NCBI RefSeq assembly: GCF_024343615.1
Contig: NZ_RJUB01000019.1
Location: forward strand, 1 to 37,140
DNA: 37,140 nt
Origin: Ferruginibacter sp. HRS2-29
GTDB taxonomy: Bacteria; Bacteroidota; Bacteroidia; Chitinophagales; Chitinophagaceae
Reading direction: 5' to 3'
In this document: piece after piece, positions 27,147 to 35,097 of the stretch
Layout of the letters: every line of letters begins with the position of its first letter
How positions within the stretch are numbered: the stretch's first letter is position 1
The notes under the pieces: generated by a model
Seen by the model: only the letters and a program-made list of their open reading frames with translations
The model's database searches: none
What the model was told of the DNA's origin: nothing
Translations under genes and position numbers: made by a program

Positions 27147-30100
27147 TTGGACAATGACACTCTAAAAGCGAACCGTTTTAAAAAGATCGTTTATAACTAC
27201 GACCTGATCAGCGGTAAAGTGAATAGGGTAGCTTATCAGCCAGGGTATGCAGACCAATTCTATCACCGCTATGAATACGACGCAGAAAATAAACTCACGA
27301 TAGTACAAACTAGTAAGGATAAGATATATTGGGAACAAGATGCAACTTACGATTATTATCGTCATGGGCCACAGTCTAGAATGGTGCTGGGTGAGAATCA
27401 GGTGCAGGGGGTAGACTATGCTTATACAATAGAAAGCCGGTTAAAAGGCGTAAATTCTACCACCATATTGGCTGGGGCTATCGGCAACAGTTATGATATG
27501 GGTACCGATGGCACGGGTCTCGTGAATCCACTGGTTGCAAGGGATGCATATGGTTTTAGTCTCAATTATTTTGCGGAGGATTATAAGCCAATAGGAGGCT
27601 ACAGTGCGTTTACCAAACAGAGTTTACCATTACCTGTTGACGCATCAACAGGCATCTCAACAGGATATTCGTTGTATAATGGAAATATTGCAGCAATAGC
27701 GGTAAACATTCCTAAATTAGGAACTCCAAAAGTATATGGTTACCGCTATGACCAACTGAACCGCATCAAACGGATGGATGCCATCAATGGCATGTCTGCT
27801 ACAGATACCAGCATAACACCTGTACGTACCTCCAATTATCACGAGGAAGTAAAATATGACCCCAACGGAAATATTCTTGGGTACCTACGCAATGGTACCA
27901 CCGAAAATAGCGGACCACTCGAAATGGATTCGCTCAATTATGAATATATTGCCAATACCAATAAACTTAAACGCGTTTCCGACAAAACTGCTTACAGTAA
28001 CAATTACAAAAGTGATATCGATCATCAGTCGGATGCAACTAATTACACCTACGATGCTATTGGCAATTTAATACAGGATAAAGCGGAAGGAATTACAGCA
28101 ATTGATTGGACGGTATATGGAAAAATTAAAAGCATCACTAAAACGAATGGTGCAATAATAGAATATAGTTATGATGCATCTGGAAACCGCATATCACAGA
28201 CAAATACTAAAGGTTCCATTGTAAAACGCACCTATTATGTGAGGGACGCGTCCGGTAATATTATGAGCATATATGGTATGACGGATACGCTAAAGCAGAA
28301 AGAGATTAACTTATTTGGAAGTAGTCGTCTAGGTATTTATAATGTCAATATTGATGTTCAAAATTGCACAATTGCTCCTCCGGAAATCACCAAATTTATA
28401 CGTGGGAACAAGCTATTTGAATTAACAAATCACCTCGGTAACGTGTTGGCAACGGTAAGCGATAAAAAGACACAGGTGCCAGCTTCCGGAAATATCACTG
28501 TTGATTATTATACAGCAGAAGTAGTAACGGCCACTGACTACTATCCATTTGGTATGCTGATGCCTTTACGGCAATATTACATCGACACCACCACGTATGC
28601 TGTGGGAAACACTTCTACCACAGTATCGGTAGAAGATACTACTGTGCAGCAATTGTATAAGCACGGGTTCAACGATACGGCTTCCACTCATCCATATGTA
28701 ACGGTACCCAACATACTCAATAGTAATTTAACCAGTAGCAGCTGGACTAACCACCGTGGCATATGGACCAGCTATCCAGGAAACTCTGGTGCAGGCAGAA
28801 CTCTCGCTTTTGATAATAGTACAGCGGATACTGCCAGGCTAACGCTTTCTTTGAATATTGGCAGCGGTAAAAAAGTTACCATTAAATCGTTTTCTTTCTT
28901 TCATCGTTCCAGTGGTTCAGGATACAAACGTTGGAAGATGTACATCAATGGAATTGAGGTAGGTGATAGCACCGTGTTTATAACTTCCACCTCAACACTA
29001 CAAGGTACCAATACTAAACTGGTGCGGAATCCGGTAAATGATCTTACTGGAACCATGACAGTGTTGTTGAAACTTTATGATCATGATCCCATTTATCCTA
29101 CTGGTAATGCTCAAGGTACTTTCCGCTTGGACGATTTTACTTTGAATGGTTATGTGAATGACAACAGCAGTAGTTCGGGAAGTGGATATCAATACGCGAA
29201 TAAAGGAAGTTATAGATATGGCTTTAACGGGAAGGAGAATGATAATGATGTGAAGGGAGAAGGCAATCAAATTGGTTTTGAAGCGAGAATCTATGACCCT
29301 AGGTTGGGAAGATTTCTTAGTCCAGACCCCAGAGAAACCGAGTATGAATGGCAAAGCACATACGCATATTTTAGAAATTCCCCAATCAGCGTTGTGGATG
29401 TCAAAGGTGAAGGGGGAGATAAAAAGGGTAGTAAAAAACAACAGCCTTCTAAAGGTCTTGTTAATGTGTCTTTCTATCCTGCTTCAGATGTTTTAGGAAC
29501 TCAGGATGCTGTTGGGGCTGATGGGGATAAGGATAAAAAAGATGATTGTCTAACTAATTTTATAACTTCGAATACTAAAGTTTCTTCGCCGACTTTTAAG
29601 ACTTTCCCAGTTACAAAGCTTAGAGACATAAAAAAGCATTTATTAAAACTAAAAGACGATGGCTACGAAATTGGTACGGTAATTTTGAATAGTCATGCAA
29701 ATTGGTCAGGTGATTTTTGGTTGGGAGGAAAACACAGAATTGGAGATTTAAATGCAGTATTAAAAGGCAATTTAGGGGCAAATTCAGTAATAGTTTTAAA
29801 TATGTGCAACATAGGGGCCGGAGTAGATGCCAACGCAAGGAAGAATGAATTGTATTCCTTAGCAACGGACATTAACAGAACGGTATTCGCATCGATGTCA
29901 TTTGGCTCAGGGCGGAGTGATATGTTTAATACAAGTGGAACCAGAAATCCGATGTCTACAGAATTATGGGTTAGTCATTATAAGCCAGGGGGTGCTCATG
30001 GCACTTATCCGGATAATACCATTTTATATCAAAATTGTTATTTGCAAGTATCGCCTCAATTAAATGTTACGAATCATTTCAAAGTCGTTGCTAATGTAGT

Positions 30101-30248
30101 TATCAACGCCCATGGTTTTGGTTACTACAATACCAGCAATAGTGCTCAATTAGAAAAGAATAAAAAACTTCTGTTAGAAGCACAAAAATTGGGTAGGCGT
30201 GAATATAATCCTGTACCAGTGAGTTCGGCCGATGCCAAAGCAAATTAA
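27147..30248 (+). CDS. Orphan Rhs cassette E: long core with caspase-like peptidase tip
   Basis: A frame of 1033 codons from TTG 27147. RHS homology begins at TCLDNDTLKANRF (27140, matching about 15971), giving the longest core of the silent cassettes, with YD repeats and NHLGNVLATV and DYYPFGMLMP. The core ends differently from the others: NGKENDNDVKGEGNQ and YDPRLGRFLSPDP. In the tip, from about residue 755, TVILNSHANWSGDFWLGG (His850) is followed by SVIVLNMCNIGAG (Cys887). This is the His strand and Cys strand order of clan CD caspase-like peptidases. Two further blocks with IVINAHGFG-type sequence (VVINAHGFGYY) follow. An in-frame TAG at 27114 and the missing N-terminus argue that it is silent in place. 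A lipoprotein gene follows. Confidence 0.75.
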   Translation: MDNDTLKANRFKKIVYNYDLISGKVNRVAYQPGYADQFYHRYEYDAENKLTIVQTSKDKIYWEQDATYDYYRHGPQSRMVLGENQVQGVDYAYTIESRLKGVNSTTILAGAIGNSYDMGTDGTGLVNPLVARDAYGFSLNYFAEDYKPIGGYSAFTKQSLPLPVDASTGISTGYSLYNGNIAAIAVNIPKLGTPKVYGYRYDQLNRIKRMDAINGMSATDTSITPVRTSNYHEEVKYDPNGNILGYLRNGTTENSGPLEMDSLNYEYIANTNKLKRVSDKTAYSNNYKSDIDHQSDATNYTYDAIGNLIQDKAEGITAIDWTVYGKIKSITKTNGAIIEYSYDASGNRISQTNTKGSIVKRTYYVRDASGNIMSIYGMTDTLKQKEINLFGSSRLGIYNVNIDVQNCTIAPPEITKFIRGNKLFELTNHLGNVLATVSDKKTQVPASGNITVDYYTAEVVTATDYYPFGMLMPLRQYYIDTTTYAVGNTSTTVSVEDTTVQQLYKHGFNDTASTHPYVTVPNILNSNLTSSSWTNHRGIWTSYPGNSGAGRTLAFDNSTADTARLTLSLNIGSGKKVTIKSFSFFHRSSGSGYKRWKMYINGIEVGDSTVFITSTSTLQGTNTKLVRNPVNDLTGTMTVLLKLYDHDPIYPTGNAQGTFRLDDFTLNGYVNDNSSSSGSGYQYANKGSYRYGFNGKENDNDVKGEGNQIGFEARIYDPRLGRFLSPDPRETEYEWQSTYAYFRNSPISVVDVKGEGGDKKGSKKQQPSKGLVNVSFYPASDVLGTQDAVGADGDKDKKDDCLTNFITSNTKVSSPTFKTFPVTKLRDIKKHLLKLKDDGYEIGTVILNSHANWSGDFWLGGKHRIGDLNAVLKGNLGANSVIVLNMCNIGAGVDANARKNELYSLATDINRTVFASMSFGSGRSDMFNTSGTRNPMSTELWVSHYKPGGAHGTYPDNTILYQNCYLQVSPQLNVTNHFKVVANVVINAHGFGYYNTSNSAQLEKNKKLLLEAQKLGRREYNPVPVSSADAKAN

Positions 30249-30261
30249 AAGAAATATTATT

Positions 30262-30753
30262 ATGAAAAGTTTATTTGTTATTTGTCTATTTGTATTTTCA
30301 GCGTGTCATTTTAGTGATAATGTTAAGCCGTCGAAAGAACTTGGTAAAACCAATCAGGAGCCTATGTCAGTTAAGTGGAAAAAAGAAGTACTGTTTACGA
30401 ACCAACCGAGTGAACATTTTTCTTATGAACTCAGATTCAATCGAGAAGACTCAATGGTTATTTATTCTGTAGATAGTAAATCTAAAGATTATTATGATCC
30501 CCTTTATCTTAATCACCTAATGATTGTATCAAAAGAGAAGTCTATCTCAATTAGATTTAAATATCAAAAAAAAATAAGTCAAGATTTATCGTATGACTAT
30601 AAAAAATTAGATTTTACAAATATTGACGATATTTTTATTACTGATAAGACAAAAAAAGAGGGGCAAAAAGATTTTGAAGGGACAGTGAAATTATCTTCAA
30701 CTGACGAAATAAATTCTTTTTTAGTAAAAGAATTACACGTCTATAAGCAATGA
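30262..30753 (+). CDS. Lipoprotein putative immunity protein (cassette E)
   Basis: The start at ATG 30262 is preferred over 30232, because it places a classic lipoprotein signal at the N-terminus (MKSLFVICLFVFSAC, Cys at residue 15) and avoids overlap with the toxin gene. The mature part of about 149 residues is beta-rich and charged (SVKWKKEVLFTN, YELRFNREDSMVIYSVDS). It begins 13 bases after the cassette E stop. Periplasmic lipidation matches a peptidase partner. The family is not recognised. Confidence 0.65.
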   Translation: MKSLFVICLFVFSACHFSDNVKPSKELGKTNQEPMSVKWKKEVLFTNQPSEHFSYELRFNREDSMVIYSVDSKSKDYYDPLYLNHLMIVSKEKSISIRFKYQKKISQDLSYDYKKLDFTNIDDIFITDKTKKEGQKDFEGTVKLSSTDEINSFLVKELHVYKQ

Positions 30754-30811
30754 AACAAATGTAGTTCTGTCTTGGTGGGGTATATATTATATCTGAATGT
30801 TTGTATTCGAT

Positions 30812-31357
30812 TCACTTTAATTCATCAACCCATAAGATTTTATTATCCTCCATATCAAACAAAAATTTCTTTCCATTACCCTCAAGCACAAACACAGGCT
30901 CTTCTATATCAAAAAAAATTACAGACCAATAGTATCGAAGATCGGTAACGCTTAGTTTGCGTTGAATGATTTCCATACCAGCAAACTCTTTTTTTATTTG
31001 TGCTAGCACAGTTTTATAATCTTGACCAGTCTGAATTATTTTGGCAGGGATTTTTTCGAATGAATTGCTATTCTCAAAATTCTGAGTCTTTAATAAAATA
31101 TTCCCTTCTTTTATGCTAGCCAGGCTTGGGATTTTCGAATACCTTTTCCAGAGATTTGGCCCTATTATCATTATACTATCAAATAGATTAAAAGTATTGC
31201 TATTTTGAAGCTCTTCTAAAAGTAATTTTGCTGCTTTTTTATTTACCGTTTCTGGTGCTCGTTTATAAGCAATTCCTTTTGGAACTGAAACATTACTCTG
31301 CGCATTAGACAGCAAGTTTTGGAATAGAAATAAAACAAGTAATAAAATTTTTCTCAT
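30812..31357 (-). CDS. Exported protein of unknown function between cassette E and integrase
   Basis: The start at 31357 gives a signal peptide MRKILLLVLFLFQNLLSNAQ; an upstream ATG at 31381 would add eight residues before it. The mature protein of about 162 residues has a helical first half (VNKKAAKLLLEELQNS) and a beta-rich second half ending YYWSVIFFDIEEPVFVLEG and FLFDMEDNKILWVDEL. It is transcribed opposite to the toxin cassettes and toward them, in the same direction as the integrase 43 bases upstream. It could be cargo of the integrase element or an extra exported immunity protein. No family is recognised. Confidence 0.65.
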   Translation of the reverse strand: MRKILLLVLFLFQNLLSNAQSNVSVPKGIAYKRAPETVNKKAAKLLLEELQNSNTFNLFDSIMIIGPNLWKRYSKIPSLASIKEGNILLKTQNFENSNSFEKIPAKIIQTGQDYKTVLAQIKKEFAGMEIIQRKLSVTDLRYYWSVIFFDIEEPVFVLEGNGKKFLFDMEDNKILWVDELK

Positions 31358-31399
31358 AACATTTATTTTAAATAACGACAATATTCTAAAAATTTAAAG

Positions 31400-32711
31400 T
31401 TATTTAAGATTGAGCAAAAGCTTGGAATTATATTCATCAAGAAGATCTGATGGTAGGCTCTTCAAGTAGATTTCAGTCGTTTTTAAACTTGAATGTCCGA
31501 GCATGGCACTAATTGCGTTGATGGGAATATTCTGCAACATAGCATGGGTTGCAAAAGAATGTCTGCTAACATAACTTGTTAGGTTCTGCTTTATGTCGCA
31601 CATCTCTGCGATCGTTTTCAAGTTTTTGTTGAACTGCCTCCTACTTATTTGAATATCTCGCTCTTGTAACAAAGAGCTGTCGCGCTTGATTACAGGCAAG
31701 ATGTATTTTGAGTGCGGGTTAAGTTGTATATACTGTGAGAGAATATGGGCAAGGCTATCCGTCACTTTGATATCGTAAAGCTTACTCGTTTTCCTACGAC
31801 GATATTGAATACGACCATCAGTAATGTCTGATTTTCGCAGATGAGCCATATCTGCAAAATTCATCCCATACATCATATAGCTTGCAACAAAATAATTTCG
31901 GGCGTCAAAACAAGGATGATCTTTCGGTAGATCGAGGGCGACCACTTTCGAAAAATGATGTGCATCTAATGCTCTTTTTTGGGTAGGCTCCGTTTTTATT
32001 TTGTAATCTGAGAAGGGGTAGAGTGATTTATCAGTTACTCCGGCTTTAATACCTTGATTATATATTGATCGAATTGTTCGCATATAAACGGCCAAACCAT
32101 TCAGCTCATTACCAGAAGATAGGTGGTAATTTTCAAAGTTGACAAGGTAATTGTAATTAATCTCTTCGAATTTCAGTTCTCTATAATGGACCTCTTTGAA
32201 CTTAGTCGCAAACTTAAGTTTATTGGTGGCTTTTGGATTACCGCCCATATTTTTTTCAAGCGGTTTACCCTTATTGAAAGTTTTGAGTGAATTGATGACG
32301 CCACGATAAGATTTTGCCGTGCCAACCCGATCGGAATTAATTAAATTGGTAATCAATTTTTCACTGAAATCATAAAATGACTGGCTTGTATATGTAGGAT
32401 CGATGTGCTGCTTAACAGCAGTCACACTATAAGAGGCCTGCTTTGATTTTTCCTCAAGCTTCAAAACTTTGTCTAAAGCCTCAGCCTTCTTTTTTTGGAT
32501 TTCGTTATTAAGGCGTGTGACGTTAGTAGCACCTTTATAAGATTTTTTTTACTTTAAGCGCTTTCTCATCCCAATCCTCCTTTTTGAGATGAATGCCTGT
32601 TTTGATGGAAGTGGTTTTTCTATTATGGGTGAGGCGCAAAATGATCGGATATGTTCCATCCGCTTTGGATCGCCTAGTATCAAGTGATACTTTTATGCTG
32701 GTAGAATTCAT
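31400..32711 (-). pseudogene. Tyrosine recombinase (integrase) with one frameshift
   Basis: From ATG 32711 the N-terminal arm-binding domain reads TSIKVSLDTRRSKADGTYPI and HLKKEDWDEKALKVKK. It stops early because of an A8 run (T8 on the plus strand at 32543-32550). With seven A it would continue SYKGATNVTRLNNEIQKKK into the frame that runs to 31400. The core-binding domain lies around NYLVNFENYHLSSGN. The catalytic part has YMMYGMNFADMAHLRKSD, where the usual box I Arg is replaced by Asn. It also has RRRKTSKLYDI, TSYVSRHSFATHAM (Arg box), MLGHSSLKTTEIY with Tyr nucleophile and KSLPS. Bacteroidota integrases are known with altered box I (IntDOT). About 437 residues if repaired, the usual length. 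Two 3' fragments of relatives lie in the cassette array. Confidence 0.8.
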
Positions 32712-32747
32712 TATAGTATGCTTTCGGAGATATAAAGTAACGAAATT

Positions 32748-32769
32748 ATTTGCACGCAATTTGCACGCA
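32748..32769. repeat. Tandem 11-bp repeats upstream of integrase
   Basis: ATTTGCACGCA occurs twice without a gap, followed by a partial third copy. It lies about 37 bases upstream of the integrase start and about 105 bases from the tRNA half-gene. Short direct repeats in this place are typical arm-type binding sites for a tyrosine recombinase; that role is inferred. Confidence 0.55.
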
Positions 32770-32871
32770 AATCGCATATTCTTATAACATGATATGTTTT
32801 TATGTAGGATATAATTGTCTGTTTTTCAATCAAATGAAAGCAGATCAATTCATATAAAACCATTCATCACA

Positions 32872-32919
32872 AGACTGTTAATCAGAGGGTCTCTGGTTCA
32901 AGTCCAGAAGGGGGGGAGC
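32872..32919 (+). tRNA. 3' half of tRNA-Asn(GTT), partial; candidate attachment site
   Basis: The anticodon loop CTGTTAA (32875-32881, anticodon GTT), 3' anticodon strand TCAGA, variable loop, T-stem TCTGG/CCAGA with loop TTCAAGT and a G-rich acceptor 3' strand ending GAGC are all present. Upstream there is no matching 5' half: the sequence before the loop (CATCACAAGA) does not pair with TCAGA. The break in the anticodon loop next to an integrase gene is the classic att scar of tRNA-targeting recombinases. The intact tRNA-Asn would be expected at the other end of the element, outside this window. Confidence 0.75.
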
Positions 32920-32924
32920 GGAAG

Positions 32925-32954
32925 AAAGGTCAATCGAGAGGTTGGCCTTTTTTT
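32925..32954 (+). terminator. Terminator following tRNA-Asn half-gene
   Basis: AAAGGTCAA pairs with TTGGCCTTT around an eight-base loop and is followed by a T-run. It probably is the tRNA terminator carried along in the duplication, since a similar stem follows copy 3. Confidence 0.65.
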
Positions 32955-33019
32955 ATTGTATTTTTTAATTTCCAGACGTATTTCATTTATATACTTTAGT
33001 TAATCATTAGGTAGGTACG

Positions 33020-33046
33020 AATGGGTTCAAGCCCAGAAGAAGGAGC
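33020..33046 (+). repeat. tRNA 3'-end remnant, copy 2
   Basis: TGGGTTCAAGCCCA is an intact T-arm, followed by GAAGAAGGAGC and then GGAAAGAAAGG, matching the end of copy 1 and its flank. The anticodon arm is missing. It lies about 110 bases downstream of copy 1. Confidence 0.6.
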
Positions 33047-33049
33047 GGA

Positions 33050-33088
33050 AAGAAAGGTTTCAAACTTTTATCGTTTGAAACCTTTCTT
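33050..33088 (+). terminator. Strong intrinsic hairpin after tRNA remnant copy 2
   Basis: A perfect 16-base stem (AAGAAAGGTTTCAAAC with GTTTGAAACCTTTCTT) encloses TTTTATC. It is bidirectional in appearance and would insulate hipBA from the integrase side. Confidence 0.8.
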
Positions 33089-33187
33089 ATTTGAAATACA
33101 TCTGGCGAAGAAAGTTACTAACCTATTCCTTATTATACCGTTCCTACATATGTAATTTAAATTGATTGAAATTTCCGCCATTAAATG

Positions 33188-33256
33188 TATTTTTGTATAT
33201 TTGTGATGGAATTTGTCATCATATTGATATTTTATAAATGATGATTAATTCCATCA
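33188..33256 (+). promoter_or_regulatory. hipBA promoter with long interrupted palindrome (operator)
   Basis: Two candidate Bacteroidota -7 elements, TATTTTTG (33188-33195) and TATATTTG (33196-33203), precede a 19-base arm at 33204-33222. That arm matches, in inverted form, 33238-33256 at 17 of 19 positions: TGATGGAATT with AATTCCATCA outside, TCATCAT with ATGATGA inside. The palindrome covers the likely transcription start, 26 bases before hipB. This fits HipB autorepression. Confidence 0.65.
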
Positions 33257-33281
33257 TAATTGCCTTAAATACTTTATAACG

Positions 33282-33632
33282 ATGGTAAAAAGCAACATAA
33301 ACTGGAATAGCATGAGCGATCGATCACTTTTAGTTACTATTGGTATATTTCTAAAAGCAACTCGTTTGCAACAGAATAAAACACAGGCTCAGGTAGCAGT
33401 AGCGGCAGGAGTAAATAGATCAACCGTTGTGCAACTGGAACAAGGAAATGGTGGAAATTTACTTAGTCTTATCCAGGTTCTACGGACACTTGACCAATTG
33501 TTTATATTTCAGCAATTAACAGTACGCACCGAGCCAAGTCCTCTTGCACTTGCTAAGCTGGCGCAACAGCAAAGACAACGAGCTACACCAAAAAAACAAC
33601 CCGCTGACTCACCTAAAAAAAGTGACTGGTAA
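33282..33632 (+). CDS. hipB: HipB-like XRE antitoxin
   Basis: A 116-residue protein with a helix-turn-helix at about residues 25-70: LKATRLQQNKTQAQVAVAAGV, NRSTVVQLEQGNGGNLLSL. The basic tail after residue 85 (QQQRQRATPKKQPADSPKK) may be flexible. Its stop overlaps the hipA start by one base (TAATG), so translation is coupled. As in known HipBA modules it would neutralise HipA and repress the operon, probably through the 19-base palindrome upstream. Confidence 0.85.
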   Translation: MVKSNINWNSMSDRSLLVTIGIFLKATRLQQNKTQAQVAVAAGVNRSTVVQLEQGNGGNLLSLIQVLRTLDQLFIFQQLTVRTEPSPLALAKLAQQQRQRATPKKQPADSPKKSDW

Positions 33633-34924
33633 TGATTGACACAGCTTATGTAAACTTATGGAATAAACGCGTAGGGGCAGTGTATTGGGATACGAATGAA
33701 CAGTTGGGATTATTCGAATTTGAACCATCTTTCCTTTCGGGCAATTGGGATGTTTCACCACTAAAAATGCCCTTAAATTCGGCAGATGGACGTATATTTT
33801 CTTTTCCGGAACTTCGCGGTACCAATACATTTAAGGGGATGCCGGGGTTGCTGGCAGATGTGCTGCCTGATAAATATGGGAATGCATTAATCAATGCATG
33901 GCTATCCAAAAATGGTCGGCCTTCGGGAGATATGAACCCGGTTGAATTATTATGTTTTATTGGAAAGCGTGGTATGGGGGCACTCGAGTTTGAGCCCGTG
34001 ATACCTAAAATAGCTGATGGAGCTACCAAAATAGAACTAAATGAACTTATCCAACTGGCACAGGATATTTTAGCAGGACGTGCAGACTTTTCAGTTGATC
34101 TTGGAAAAGACAAAGTAAAGGCATTGACAGATATTTTAAAGATAGGATCCTCAGCGGGCGGCGCCCGGGCAAAAGCAGTGATTGCTTATAATGCTACCAC
34201 CTATGAAGTACGTTCAGGGCAAGCGGAAGCCCCTAAAGGGTTTCAGCATTGGCTCATTAAATTTGATGGAGTTACAGATATTGAATTGGGAGCAACCTAT
34301 GGGTATGGGCGGATAGAAATGGCGTATTCACTTATGGCAAACGCTGCGGGAGTAAAAATGATGGAATGCAGGTTATTAGAAGAAAATGGACGGGCACATT
34401 TTATGACGCGAAGATTTGATCGCGAGGCGGGGAAAGGAAAATTACATGTACAAAGTTTTTGTGGTTTGGCGCATGTGGATTTTAACGAAATCAGTTCTTT
34501 TAGTTACGAGCAATTATTTGAAGTAATGCGATCATTACGGTTGCCCTACCCGGATGCCGAGCAACTTTTCAGGCGAATGGTGTTTAACGTAATGGCGAGA
34601 AACTGCGATGATCACACCAAAAATTTCGCATTCATTATGGATAAAACAGGCAAATGGTCTTTATCACCAGCCTACGATGTATGCTATTCGTACCGGCCCG
34701 GCAGTGTATGGGTTAGCCAGCATTCTATGAGTATAAATGGAAAGCGAAAAAATATCAACCGTGCAGATTTGCTGGAGGTCGCGCGAAATATGAATATAAA
34801 AAAAGCCGCTGCTATTATCGATGAAGTGGCTGCGGCAGTAAGGGATTGGAATAAGTATGCTGAGGAAACTGGAGTAGATGTGTTATTAATGAGTGAGATT
34901 GGGAGAGAGCATTTGATATTATAA
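33632..34924 (+). CDS. hipA: HipA-like Ser/Thr kinase toxin
   Basis: A 430-residue protein, the normal length for HipA. The N-terminal subdomain has GTNTFKGMPGLLADVLPDKYG. A Gly/Ser loop GSSAGGARAKAVIAYN lies at about residues 171-186, in the place of the regulatory phosphoserine loop. MARNCDDHTKNFAFIMD, with the catalytic Asp near 325, matches the NxDDHxKN kinase motif, and LSPAYDVCYSY follows. HipA kinases phosphorylate translation factors or aminoacyl-tRNA synthetases and cause growth arrest; the exact target here is unknown. All catalytic landmarks are present, so it is probably active. Confidence 0.9.
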   Translation: MIDTAYVNLWNKRVGAVYWDTNEQLGLFEFEPSFLSGNWDVSPLKMPLNSADGRIFSFPELRGTNTFKGMPGLLADVLPDKYGNALINAWLSKNGRPSGDMNPVELLCFIGKRGMGALEFEPVIPKIADGATKIELNELIQLAQDILAGRADFSVDLGKDKVKALTDILKIGSSAGGARAKAVIAYNATTYEVRSGQAEAPKGFQHWLIKFDGVTDIELGATYGYGRIEMAYSLMANAAGVKMMECRLLEENGRAHFMTRRFDREAGKGKLHVQSFCGLAHVDFNEISSFSYEQLFEVMRSLRLPYPDAEQLFRRMVFNVMARNCDDHTKNFAFIMDKTGKWSLSPAYDVCYSYRPGSVWVSQHSMSINGKRKNINRADLLEVARNMNIKKAAAIIDEVAAAVRDWNKYAEETGVDVLLMSEIGREHLIL

Positions 34925-34947
34925 TAAACATAAGATAAAGCTTCCGC

Positions 34948-34984
34948 TTTAATCAGGAGTTTCTTATTAAAGTCCAGAAGGGGA
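34948..34984 (+). repeat. Decayed tRNA-Asn 3'-half, copy 3
   Basis: TTTAATCAGGAGTTTCTTA and AAGTCCAGAAGGGGAGCGG align with copy 1 from the anticodon loop to the acceptor end, with mismatches and small gaps in the T-arm. It is followed by the same AGAAAGGTCAATCGAG flank. Together with copy 2 it brackets hipBA. Confidence 0.6.
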
Positions 34985-34992
34985 GCGGAAAG

Positions 34993-35020
34993 AAAGGTCA
35001 ATCGAGCGATTGCCTTTTTT
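34993..35020 (+). terminator. Terminator after tRNA remnant copy 3
   Basis: CAATCG pairs with CGATTG, with flanking GG and CC extending the stem, followed by TTTTTT. It is a relative of the stem after copy 1 and lies about 70 bases after hipA, so it may also end the hipBA transcript. Confidence 0.65.
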
Positions 35021-35097
35021 GTTGAATGGAATTCTTCTTGTACGGTCAGTGCGGGCGCAGCGCGGCAATCTCTGGCAGTTTAAATTCAAATGTATAT

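Noticed and set aside
30232..30261. Upstream ATG for the cassette E immunity gene
   Set aside because: It would overlap the toxin gene and bury the lipoprotein signal behind ten extra residues; ATG 30262 fits better.
32815..33003. 62-codon open frame on the plus strand
   Set aside because: It runs through the tRNA-Asn half-gene and its terminator, so it is not a protein gene.
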